Below are positions 54,401 to 64,000 of a stretch of 64,000 nt of DNA, piece after piece. The notes under the pieces were generated by a model. It was not told the DNA's origin and searched no databases. It saw only the letters and a list, made by a program, of their open reading frames with translations. Made by a program: the position numbers and the translations under genes. Source of the stretch: Cephalotus follicularis (lineage: Eukaryota; Streptophyta; Magnoliopsida; Oxalidales; Cephalotaceae); the NCBI GenBank assembly GCA_001972305.1, contig BDDD01000088.1, positions 26,147 through 90,146 on the forward strand. Reading direction: 5' to 3'. Position 1 is the stretch's first letter. Every line of letters starts with the position of its first letter.

Positions 54401-57214
54401 CGTGTGATTTAAGCGACGGAGCACGCGCTTGTTGATCAGAAAGGAGCTCTGCTAGTATATCCTCTTATGACGAGTCTTAGCGTCAGGCCTCCTAGATTTT
54501 ATCTGATCATTTGAGTTATATGTTTTTTCCGATATGGTTTGAGGTGGAGGATTGTTGAGGTGTATCCTTTCTCCTGGCGCGACCTGCCTCCTGGAGAGGT
54601 GAATGGAATGGGTCGCGTCAAGTTAGTCCAAATGACTAAGTGAGTAGGGATAAAGCATTTCCTGATACATCCATTCCAAAACTAGATGTGCTGAATAAGA
54701 GAAGTATACCATGATCAAGAATATGTACCAAAAATAATGTGAAATAATTCCATGAAAGAACTCGATCACAATAAGCCTTCACAAAAGCAAGCTTATAACT
54801 CAACAATGAAGATGAATAACAGAATCAAAATCAAGGCCACAAGCCCAAGATAGAAACAAGTAAATCCAATGAAAACAATCTCAATACTCACGGGAAGAAC
54901 TCCACAAGTACAGATGAGTCCATAGTGGAAATGAAGTACACAATAAAATCAGGACATACATATGTAATTAACAATAAAAAATCAAGAGATGTTCCCACAT
55001 AACACAAATATTTGGAGATGCCGGTACAACTATAATGTCATAATCATAAATAATGTCATCATCATATAACAGCTGCAGCAATAATAACAGGCCAATAGGC
55101 TACAGTATGTGTACATCATACTTCATATACCGGTGCAGAGTGCCTATGGTAAGCAACATGCACCCCACTCCCAACCAATGGCATGCGTGTAAGCGGCACG
55201 TACCCCACCCCTCATGATGGGCCTACGTGTAAGCGGCACGTACCCCACCCTTTACGATGGGTGTACATGTAATCACATCATAAGGGTACCAGCATCGGAA
55301 TATAAATCACAATATCACATATCACAATGATAAACATAAGGAAAGGTGACATTGTCACCTAGAGCCAGAGCACTCATATGCTCGTCAACCATATCAAAAT
55401 CATGGAAAAGGATCAATATAATCACATACGGGATCCAAATCTCAAAAACTATCATATGTCAGGAATACGAAAGGGCACATATCATATAAGAATCTTAATG
55501 ACAATAGAATAGAGGAAGGGAATGTCCCACTCACCGTATCAATGCCAATAACCCCCGTGGGCTAGCCCCTCTATGCTCTGGATCAACTATAGGATCGCGT
55601 CTACAATGCCATTACATAATGACTCATTATCCACATTTTCTATACTTATTCACATGAAATGCATGTATGAGCTACTTTATGCATTAAGAGGTCATCTTTG
55701 CCAGATTCCCCCCAATTAACACGTAACGACTTATAATTCATTATACCATTTACCTTATTTCACAATTATACTTATTACTCTCATTATCATATAACTCCTC
55801 CTTGCAACTGATTTGTATTAATACGCCACTCATATGTGCACATACGTACTAACCATAACTCATAATCAATTCTATACTCATTCCAAAGCATCACCAATGT
55901 TTACTATCCTTCACCTATACCACTTTATCACCATATCAATTAAACAACATTTAAAACCTATGCACTCTCACCATGGCCGAAGCTCCCTTACAAAGGACAT
56001 GATTAAATGGACTTAGTTTCTTAACTCCACCTATATATATGAATCTCAACATACTAGCATATCTAGCATCAAGAAATAACCAACTCCTTTCATACTTCTA
56101 CATGAGGCCAAAACCTAGAAGATAAAATTAACCATTAAATTGTGATAACATACACCAATTTCCTTATGCTAATATCATCTAACACCTTTAACACCAAGAA
56201 TTACTCAACTAAGTCGAATGAACCATAGTACTCAATTAAATCGATATAAACAATGAAATTACTACAGGAAAGGAAATTCACCTCACTGGATGTTGAAACC
56301 TAGTAGATGCATCGTGTCGTCAGATCTCCGCCGATCTCTAGCCACCTCCCCAAAGGGCCACTGCAACACTGCCCTGTAGGTATGCCACAAACTGCACAGC
56401 TCTGAAGTGCAACAGGGCCATCAATGGCCACGCAGGGGGATCATTGAGCTTCTGCAGCCTCGCCGGAGCTCCGGCAATGCCGCCAAAGTTCCGGCCACTC
56501 CACTGCCAGACCACAAAAACGTCAATCTATCAATCTCTGCTTGAGAACCGCTATGACTCGTCACTAAATCGCCTTGCCGAAGTTCCGGCCACTCGTCGTG
56601 GCTTCAACCACGCCATAACCGGCCTTCAAATTTTTCGATATGTCCATATCCGCTCATGACTCATTGTAACTCGCCACTAAATGCCTAGCTATAGCCTTCG
56701 CCATACCGAACTCGGTGAGTTAACTCAGTCAAAAAAAACTCACCGATTTTCCAGCGAAATAGAACGGAAATCGCCATGGGTGAGCCGAAATTCGATCTGA
56801 AGCTTAGCTCCACCTATAATGATCACGGCGGTGGAAAGGTGACGCTGAAAATGAAGCTCCAAGCTTCGGCGTTGATGGAGAAGAAAGAGAAACTGTGAGG
56901 AAGTGTGATGCGACGGCGAAGAGGAATCCGTTTCTCTCGCTGAACTGCCACCGGTGACGACGAACGGCAGTGAGATTGCCCGTTGACTCTCTCTCTCTCT
57001 CTCTTTACTTCGACGCCTCGTGCGTATCTCTTTTCTTTAACAAAGCGTTTGGGCCTTCAATTTTTTATATAATAATAATAATAATGCGCTCAACGCATTT
57101 CTGTGATCCACACACGTGTCTCTCTCCCAAAAAATCTAAAATCATATGCTACGATCACTGTTCATGATTTTACGGAAAACACTATACCAAACTAATTGGA
57201 ACACGGATGTTACA
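51472..57214 (-). repeat. Chromovirus-like LTR with nested LTR, two putative introns
   Basis: In sense (minus) it starts TGTAACATCCG at 57214 and ends near 51472 (plus strand TGTCACACTCG; approximate). It is interrupted at about 51995-54620. Splice-like sites in sense: donor GAG|GTGAAT (56276-56281), acceptor GGCATTGTAG ending at 55601, a 66-bp exon (55535-55600), donor CG|GTGAGTGGGACATTCCC (55529-55534), and acceptor TTATCCATTTCAG ending at 51981, beyond the nested LTR. Intron 1 would be 681 bp. Tandem repeats of about 40 bp (TAAGCGGCACGTACCCCACC type) lie at 55150-55265 and a (CT)n run at 56985-57004. The flanking 5-mers do not match, so the ends are less certain. Confidence 0.65.
51995..54620 (+). 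repeat. Nested chromovirus-like LTR, plus sense, two putative introns
   Basis: Inserted into intron 2 of the 51472-57214 LTR. It ends GGGTCGCGTCA at 54620; the left end is approximate. On the plus strand it shows donor GGAAAG|GTGAGTGCC (52311), acceptor TTGATCTTGTAG (ends 52507), a 62-bp exon (52508-52569), donor CCA|GTGAGTGGGACATTCCC (52570) and acceptor GTTTTTGTGCAG (ends 53742) preceded by GGACTAATCC. Putative introns are 197 bp and 1173 bp. Words of the type GGTCAGACC cluster at 54100-54330 in the part corresponding to U5. No coding domain is present. Confidence 0.7.
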
Positions 57215-57829
57215 GTTGTGTAAATATTAGGTCAGAACCCCCAATTTGCACAACCTCAACTCAAAATTCATCATATACTCCATGTCAGTACATCATTTTC
57301 ATCACAGTTCATTCACATATGCATTTTCAATAGTTTATAACATCTCAAAGCATTCACAAATCATTCATTTATGGTTCAAAGCATATTTTGTATTGAGGTA
57401 AAGAGTTTCTGCCAAAAAGAAGCTCCCTACGTTGAAGGCAAGAAAGACCAAGCTACAATCCAATTTCAATCTACTAGCTAAACCAAGAACAAAGGAACTC
57501 TTCCCCTTAATATTGTGTAAAACGTCTGATCTTGAGAGAAAGAGAGTGTTTGGCTTGTTTTTGGTGAGTTTGAGAGATAGAAAGTAGAGAGTGAGAGTGT
57601 AGTGAAAAATGTTAAGGCAAAAACTATATATACTACCCCTAAGTAACCCCTTATACAAATAAAGTTAGTGAACACTCCACATTTAACAAATACATGGGTA
57701 AATTTATACCCCACATAATATACCATAGTTACGCAAGTCAATTCACATAGTAAACCATATCATAAAAAAGTTATGCTATATGCTTTAGAAGAATGTTTAC
57801 CGAGGTTCATTCTCTACAAAAGGATTTAG
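57215..57829. other. Noncoding sequence between LTR and PMD pseudogene
   Basis: AT-rich. No domain was recognised in the short minus-strand ORFs at 57365-57741. Confidence 0.5.
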
Positions 57830-58533
57830 TAGTATAAGTCTGTGACTCGAAAGAAGTCCCAGTGGGCAAAAGATCGATAATACTCACGAATTATTCCATT
57901 GTGATTCCAAGCATACCAAAAGGAAAGGCGAAGAAATTGTGTAGGATTCAAAAAACATATATGGGAAGCCATTGACCCATTATCAAAAGAGTATTGTTTG
58001 GTAGATAATTTGATGGCTTCATAGATTCTTAATCTATGCCACTTGGGTTTTAAAGCTTGCTCAAGACGCCTAACCCAATCTACCCAATATGGAGTAGTAG
58101 AATACCAACCTCGAGTGGGGTTGTAAGGCTTGTACTAGGTTCTGTATTCAATTTGTTTCTCATAAGAGGCCAACAGAGGTTGTCTCTTCGTTCGAGGGTA
58201 GGCTAGGAGATAATTCTTCATAAATAGTTGAACCATCTTCAAGAGGAACAAAGGGCCCATAGAAAAGTACTCCACCAACTCAGCATCAATGTCATCATCA
58301 TTCAAGCTAGGAGAAGTATAAAGAATTTGGATGTCAGAGTTGACAACTAAGGGAATGTTGGGTAAATGTTCGACCAAGAGCTTTCCAATATAAGTTGTCC
58401 TTATTTGAATTTGAGGAGGAGAGCCAATAGGAATGGTCATGCGAGTATAGTGGTCTTGAGTCTCTTGAGAGAAATGAGCAATGGTAATTTTAGGTTGATA
58501 TTTAGAATGGATGTTGCTAGAAGAACCTACCAT
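57740..58533 (-). pseudogene. Plant mobile domain (PMD) ORF, N-terminal half, antisense to its element
   Basis: The ATG at 58533 starts MVGSSSNIHSKYQPKITIAH. The frame is open for 132 codons to TAG at 58135-58137, then continues YKPYNPTRGWYSTTPYWVDW, RRLEQALKPKWHRLRIYEAI, KLSTKQYSF. After a frameshift near 57950 it reads FPFGMLGITM and IIDLLPTG. These blocks (W-x2-W, W-x3-G-I-Y-x-A-I-x-L-S, F-P-F-G-x-x-x-x-T-x-E/D) fit the plant mobile domain. A polypurine tract and LTR start on the plus strand lie just downstream (58722-58736), so the ORF is antisense to that element. The leader upstream of the ATG is CT-rich on the minus strand. Confidence 0.55.
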
Positions 58534-58721
58534 TGTTGATTAAGGAAGAAGGACAAAGACAATTCGAGAGAAGAAGTTTGAAGAAGTAAGAGCAAATGGG
58601 GGGAAAGAGATACATTTATTGTACTTAAAAATAATCAGAATGACAAATGGTTATTATAGATAAATGCCAAATAATTAAAATAAAAATATTTATCTGTCAG
58701 AGATTAATCATTCTAATAGGT
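58534..58721. other. Leader of the PMD ORF and AT-rich spacer
   Basis: CT-rich on the minus strand near the ORF, then AT-rich up to the polypurine tract. Nothing else was seen. Confidence 0.5.
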
Positions 58722-58731
58722 AAAAAGGGGG
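58722..58731 (+). promoter_or_regulatory. Polypurine tract before a partial 3' LTR
   Basis: AAAAAGGGGG lies four bases before TGTTGGTATT. It marks the end of the internal region of a plus-strand LTR element. Confidence 0.6.
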
Positions 58732-58735
58732 TATA

Positions 58736-59093
58736 TGTTGGTATTAAATTTCTCAAAAGCAGCCCACGTGGCAATTAGTGGAGTAAAATCAAATGGGTTA
58801 GCTTTGTTAGAATTTGCAAGCCCATACGAGACTAACAAAGGGGCCTGATACAAAGTCATTGATGATTTAAATGAAACGGTGAGTATTCAACAAGACAAGC
58901 TCAAGCAAGTGACTAAAGTAACATTGGGTATTTAAAACATGGATAATTATAAAGTGCAGTTATTGGTAGTTATAATTAAAAAACGTCAAGGGAAGTTAGC
59001 AACGGTTACCAAGAACTTCCAGTGATATCGTGGGAGTGGTTGCTTCTTAAGAACAAGTATAAAAGGAGAAGATGAGTGTTAAAGAACACACAC
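58736..59093 (+). repeat. Partial LTR (U3) cut by the next insertion
   Basis: Starts TGTTGGTATTAAATT after the polypurine tract and contains a TATA box TATAAAAG at 59058-59065. It stops at 59093 where the LTR at 59094 is inserted. The remainder of this LTR is not in the window. Confidence 0.55.
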
Positions 59094-60338
59094 TGACACG
59101 ACCCATCCCACAAGGCCGTGACACCGCATAATGAGTCGTGCTTTACTACAAGTACTAAGTACGCACATCAAACATCGTGTTTTGCAAAGAACAGGGCGCT
59201 AAGCACCGAGGTCTGACTTAGCATTTCAAGCACTGCCTTAGTTTCTCGAGCTCTACCTTAGCTTCCTTACTCTAGGGTCTGACCTCTACCTTTGAGGTCT
59301 GCCTTCAGGCACCGAGGTCTAACTTTGAGCTTTGAGCTCTGATTTCTGCCTCTGGCCTCTTCCCCCGAGGTTTGCTATAACATTCAGAGCTCTGCCTTAG
59401 CATTATGAGCTCTTCCTTCAGCTGTCCGAGCTCTGCCTTAGCAGAACATCGAAAACGGTTACTAAAATGTGCAGTTCAAACCACAATTTATATTTCCACA
59501 CTCCCGAAGGAGGAATCAGCATTTCATTAAATCCAAATCCATCAGATATATGTATATCATGAACATTTAATTAAGTTTCATCTCATCATTTTAACCATTA
59601 CAACATATTTACTCAAATTATATTATCAACTCATGATCATTCTAACTCTCAAATCAAAATCGCATATATCCCAATGCATGCATGTGAAACTGGCTTGAAT
59701 TGCTAGTGAATATTGTCTGTGCCCGTGGTCTACATCTAGCAACCCAAACTATTACAGGGCTAGTGGATCAAGTAGCTCGCCAACTGCTTTCTTCAACTGA
59801 AAAATATAGATAAGAGAGGATTAGTCTAAATGACTGAGTAAGTTGAGACAATTCATTCCCTATTACATCCATACAAGAACTGGATGCGCTGAATAAGGAG
59901 ATATATCATAGCCAATGATGTAACACAAGAACCCATTGAATAATCTCGATACATGAATAAGAGCTCCGCAAACATCAATAAAATCCATGATAAAATCAGA
60001 GAACATAATAACATCAAGGTTTGTAGAGCTGATCAACAACCAAGAATCAAGGAATGTTCCCAATAAATCATGATATCCAGGAATGTTGGTATAACTATTA
60101 TGTCATCATCATATATCATATCACCATCACATAACCTGTGAACGCCATATCTCATGTCACCATTATATATCAAAACATCATAATACAACAGTTGCAGTAA
60201 TAACCTCAGCCAATAGACTACAGGATGTGTACATCATCCTTCATACACTGGTGCAGGGTTGCCTATACCTCACCCTCGTCCGAGGGGCCGACGTATCACC
60301 ACATGGACCAAGCCCTCGTTCGATAACTCAAATACGTC

Positions 60339-60583
60339 ATAACAACCATACCTCGCACAAGGGGCCTACATGTCACAGCATGCACCCCACCCTCGCTGAG
60401 AGGCTAATCCATAACAACTATACCTCGCACGAGGGGCCTGCAGCTCACCCTAGCTGAGAGGCTAACCCATAACAACCGTACCTCGCACGAGGGGCCTACA
60501 GCTCAACTTCGCCCAGAGGCTAAACCATAACAACCATACCTCGCAAGAGGGACCTGCAGTTCACCCTCGCCAAGAGGCTAACA
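60339..60583. repeat. 59-bp tandem repeat, about four units
   Basis: Units read CATAACAACCATACCTCGCA, then CGAGGGGCCTACAGCTCACC and a tail GAGAGGCTAACC, with small differences. It lies inside putative intron 2 of the LTR. Confidence 0.85.
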
Positions 60584-60614
60584 TGTCATTGGATAAGCAA
60601 ATGCGGTCCGATAA

Positions 60615-61103
60615 GGCTCCGTTTGTTTAGAGGAAAATATTTTTCTCATTTTCCTGTGTTTGGTAACATTTAGAAAATAAGTTAACGGAAAATATTTTCC
60701 AATCAACGGAAAATCTTAATATAAATATAGGAAAATGTTTTCCTTAAAAAAAGGGGAAAACATTTTCCCCTCCCTTATCTCTCATAATTTTAAAAAAAAA
60801 TTATAACAAATCGTTCTCTCTCCCCATTCAAGTAAGCTTCTCTCTCTATCTCTCTCTCTCTCTCTCTCTCAATCTCTCCCTCTATCTTTCTTTCTCTCTC
60901 TATCTCTATCTTAGTATATATATTTTAATGGACAAAAAATAATTTTATTAACAAAAGAAAATATTTTCCAGATTGTGTTCCAAACAGTGAAAAATATTTT
61001 CTAGATTATACACCAAACACAGAAAAAAATTATTTTTCAAGAAAATATTTTCCAGTGAAAATATTTTCCTCAGGAAAATATTTTCTTCCAAACAAACGGA
61101 GCC
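60615..61103. mobile_element. hAT-like MITE
   Basis: Perfect 14-bp terminal inverted repeats GGCTCCGTTTGTTT / AAACAAACGGAGCC. The 489-bp interior holds many GAAAATATTTTCC palindromes and a (CT)n run (60835-60905). There is no coding capacity. The sequence type resembles widespread plant hAT MITEs. The flanking 8-mers (TCCGATAA, GAAGTGAG) do not match, so the target duplication has decayed or the ends extend differently. It sits in the putative intron 2 of the LTR. Confidence 0.75.
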
Positions 61104-62519
61104 GAAGTGAGTAATGAAGCTCCGTTGCACTCACACTCGTCATACCATCATAGACCAACGGTATGCTGCAGATCCAAGCTATGGAAGCCTGTGGCAGTCC
61201 CACATAACACCCTATCATAGACCAACATGTATGCTAAGGAAAGCTAAGCATCGGACGTACACCTCACCATCGACCGATATCACAAGTCACAAATCACATG
61301 GCACTCAGCATCAGGGTATAGAGTACGATATCATAATCACGGTGATACATAAAATGGAAAGGTGACCTTGTCATCCAGAGCCCGAGCACTCATCTGCTCA
61401 TGAATCACATCACAATCAAAGAGCATACGGGATTCAAATTCAGATCAAATCATAACACATCATGATCACAGAGGGGCACATATATATATAAGAAGTTCAA
61501 TGACAAGAAAGATAAGAAGGGAATGTCCCACTCACAGATTTACTGCAGTCCACTACCATGGACTATCCTCTTAATGCTCCAGATCAACCACCAGATCCAA
61601 GTCTTAATATACTAGAAGAATGGATGAGAATGATTTATAAACTCGATTTCTTGAAGAAGAAGTGGAGAGCTTGAAGAAGGTGAAGTTCAGCCAACACAAA
61701 TAATAAAGAGAGGTCTCCTTCCCCCTTAAATTTTTCATACAATCCGTGTATATATATGAGTATGAAGAGCTTTGTAGAGTTTTGGAGAATTTGAGATGTA
61801 ATTGGCGAAAATTTGGGCTTTAATAAAAACATGTCCATCACAGGCCTGTCCAAACTAGGCACTTCTTGGTCAGCTCCCAGGTCTGCTCATCCTAGTCTGT
61901 TCAATCAGGTCTGCTCAACAAAGACAAAATATGCTCCCATGTCTGCTTATCCTAGACCAAGTCTGCTCAACAAAGACTAGGTCTGGTTGACCAGGTCTAC
62001 TTGACCAGGTCTGCTTCTCAATAATTACTATAGGTCTGCTCTGCTACAATTAATGTAGAGCATCACATCCTAGAGCTAATGCATTAGCCTGCGCAACTCA
62101 ATTCTGATTCCACAGCGAGGGCATCTCACAAGCCCTGCAACAAAACGCAAGTCTGCTCTGAAGCCGAGCAACTCACCAAGCAGGCCTAAACGAGGCCAGC
62201 CCAAACTGCATGCTTAACCTCATCACTATCTAGGGTTATGTCTGAAGCTCCATGCACTGCTCGGTCCCCTAACGTTAGCACCAAGATCAAGCTAACCTCC
62301 ACAGAAGCGCACTAGCAACGAAACTTCCAGAAGGATACAGAACAGCAGGAATTGAATGATCCTCAAACAACCCGGAGGGAATAACCAAGACCATACCCGT
62401 ATAGTTCACACAAACAAACCTGGAGATACATCTCCACAACTGTGGTGCTTTCCGACAAAAGAGACAGAGTCCTCACTCAAGCAAAGAGGATCCACCTTCA
62501 AGAGACATGGGGTATTATA

Positions 62520-63130
62520 GTATCCCCCCCTTTTTAGAATTTTGTCCTCAAAATTCACATACCTATTTTACCAAGGAAATATGGGTCTAAGGAAGTCCTG
62601 ATAAGATGGTCTCGTAGGGACTGATACTACAACACTAACCTCTAAGGGCTCAACTCCAGGTCAGCATAAATACAAAATGTTTGAACAATAAATGATGATG
62701 CCGATCCCATGTCAAATAAAACTATAGCATCCCATCCAAAGATAGCAGCCGTACTTATTGCCATATCAGGAGCTGCCATGGCTCATCTCTGGTCAAAGCA
62801 TAACTCTAGTGGTCGTCACAAGTCTACCTGGCTACCTGCCACTGCCAGCTCTGGGGTTACTACCCTGTGGTGCCGTAGGTCCGGTCCTCGTCACACCTAA
62901 CTGCTGCATTGCATGTACTACCCCTCTGCCCAAAGTCTGTCTATCAACAGGTGCTGGTCCCGGTGCCATTGCTGAACTGGGTGGTGGTTGCAGGCAATCT
63001 CTCATGATGTGTCTAACTTGACCACATCTATAACAAATCCGCGTCTTCGTCCTGCACTCTCCATAATAAAAACGGCCACATCTTCTGCACTGCGGTGGCT
63101 GTGAAGAGGCTGCCATTGATGAGGGATATT
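62520..63130 (-). pseudogene. Gag zinc knuckles and protease remnant of the second chromovirus-like element
   Basis: Minus strand: QCRRCGRFYYGEC and CYRCGQVRHIMRDC (62994-63092) form the double zinc-knuckle end of a Tekay/Del-like gag. A Pro/Ala linker follows, then a protease site AIVLFDMGSASSFIV (about 62690-62735; usual L-F-D-S-G-A-S-H-S-F-I, with Ser to Met at the active triad). Within about 100 bp of the protease the sequence reaches NFEDKILKRGG and a polypurine tract (62522-62540). Reverse transcriptase, RNase H and integrase are therefore missing. The N-terminal gag is cut off by copia sequence at about 63130. Confidence 0.72.
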
Positions 63131-63139
63131 TTAATTTCA

Positions 63140-64000
63140 CTCATTTTGAAAATTATCCAATTTGTAAACCCATACTAAAGGGTAAAATGACCAAAAAACC
63201 ATTTATACTAAAGAGAGAAAGATCTGCAGAACTTCTAATACTCATACATACAGATGTCTGTGATCCTATGACAGTGCCTGCAAGAGAAGGTGATCCCTAA
63301 TGTGTAACCTTTACTGACGATCACTCACGGTATGGTTTTCTGTACTTGATGAGGTACAAATCTGAAGCATTTGAAAAGTTCAAAGACTACAGGTTAGAAG
63401 TGGAGAAACAGACTGGTAAAAGTATGAAAATTCTACGATCAGATCATGGTGGAGAATAACTTTCCATAGAATTTTTAGATTGTCTCAGAGACAATGGGAT
63501 TGTCTCACAGTGAACACCTCCAGGCACACCACATCATAACAGTGTATTTGAAAGGAGGAACCATACCTTGTTAGACACGGTACGCAGTATGATGAGTCAC
63601 ACTAATCTTCTACCATCTTTCTGGGGATATGCTCTGCAGATTGCAGTTCATACCCTAAACTTGGTACCAACTAAATCTGCACCTAAAACTCCATATGAGA
63701 TATGGATAGGCAAGAAACCATGCTATGGTTTCTTCAAGATTTTGGGTTGTTATGCTTATGTTAAGCAAATAGTCGCAGACAAGTTACAGCCTAAATCCAT
63801 ACAATGTAAATTTGTGGGATACCCTAAAGAAACAAAAGGGTATTATTTCTACTATCCTCCTGAGGGAAATGTCTTCGTGTTAAGACATGCTGTTTTGTTG
63901 ATAAGGAATTCCTATTGGAAGGAAGCAGTGGGAGCAAGGTAGAGCTTGATGAGAAAACTCAAGTAGCACAAATTGAGGATCTACCTAAACCACGTCAAGT
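63140..64000 (+). pseudogene. Ty1/copia integrase fragment running off the window
   Basis: Plus strand: CKPILKGKMTKKPF, then LLILIHTDVCDPMTVPAREG (first catalytic Asp), HSRYGFLYLMRYKSEAFEKF, KILRSDHGGE (second Asp), TPPGTPHHNSVFERRNHTLL (Glu) and FWGYALQIAVHTLNLVPTKS. All three catalytic positions are kept. Stops occur at 63298, 63457 and 63511; from 63568 the frame is open to 63942 (MLDTVRSMMSHTNLLPSFWG onward). The zinc-binding start and everything upstream are missing, so it joins the gag remnant by a truncation, not by an LTR. It is a different copia lineage from the SIRE element. Confidence 0.82.

Larger units (their letters stand above)
59094..62519 (-). repeat. 3' LTR of a second chromovirus-like gag element, with MITE
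   Basis: Starts TGACACGACCC and ends GGGGTATTATA (from TTACA). CACAC (59089-59093) would be the left target duplication; its partner is outside. Sense-strand splice-like sites: acceptor TATATTAAG ending at 61603, a 67-bp exon (61536-61602), donor TCT|GTGAGTGGGACATTCCC (61535) and acceptor ATATTTTTCAG ending at 59797. Intron 2 of 1739 bp includes a 489-bp MITE. The first donor is not clear. Words of the type GAGCTCTGCCTTAGC (59200-59450) and GGTCTGCTC (61850-62040) form local arrays. Confidence 0.75.

Noticed and set aside
55834..57167. Possible host gene in 55834-57167 (coding-like GC-richer stretch near 56290-56960)
   Set aside because: The stretch corresponds to the transcribed leader of an LTR in sense minus. 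No ORF above 75 codons and no domain was found.
60948..61218. Minus-strand ORFs with repeated ENIF motifs
   Set aside because: They are products of GAAAATATTTTCC repeats within the MITE.

Overview
This window is plant nuclear heterochromatin built almost entirely of transposable elements inserted into one another. I found no ordinary host gene, tRNA or rRNA. A flowering plant, most likely a eudicot, is indicated by the mix of elements: Tat and Athila type Ty3/gypsy elements, chromodomain Ty3/gypsy elements, a SIRE type Ty1/copia element with an extra ORF, a CACTA (En/Spm) transposon, plant mobile domain (PMD) fragments and an hAT-like MITE. I cannot name the species.

Left block (1-31203). 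The oldest layers are a PMD pseudogene (30700-31198, minus) and, beside it, a decayed chromodomain Ty3/gypsy element (26807-30699, plus). A CACTA transposon ends inside the gag of that element (terminus at 26806). The CACTA was later hit by a Tat element (248-11603, minus, site duplication GTTAT) and by a gag-protease-only Athila-like element (12881-26040, plus, CTAAG). The Tat element holds a solo LTR (1771-4066, CTCCT). The Athila-like element holds two (19124-21616, TTAAC; 22561-25275, GTTTT).

Middle block (31204-41960). A SIRE type copia element has a 5' LTR fused by deletion to a truncated gag, a broken pol interrupted by a solo LTR (34484-36830, GGTCT), and an intact 443-residue extra ORF.

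Right block (41961-64000). A gag-only chromovirus-like element on the minus strand (42910-51014, CAAAC) carries a SIRE solo LTR (43663-44938, CATCA) in one of its LTRs. It is followed by a chain of related LTRs: 51472-57214 with another LTR nested at about 51995-54620, and 59094-62519 with a MITE. Then come an antisense PMD ORF just before a polypurine tract (57830-58735), a second gag-protease remnant (62520-63130, minus) and a copia integrase that runs off the window end.

Two patterns stand out. (1) Seven LTRs of the chromovirus-like group share, in sense orientation, the same splice-site layout: a first donor (clear in six of the seven), a 59-67 bp middle exon, a second GTGAGT/GTGAAT donor and a distant pyrimidine-AG acceptor. 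This suggests that the LTR itself contains two introns. (2) Unrelated LTR families carry dense arrays of the same palindromic word with a TCGA centre (AAAGACATCGATGTCTTT and AAGCGTCGACGCTT types), usually just upstream of the TATA box. One more array sits inside the SIRE element, upstream of its extra ORF.

Nearly all coding regions are pseudogenes. Boundaries supported by matching 5-bp target duplications are reliable; those marked approximate are not.
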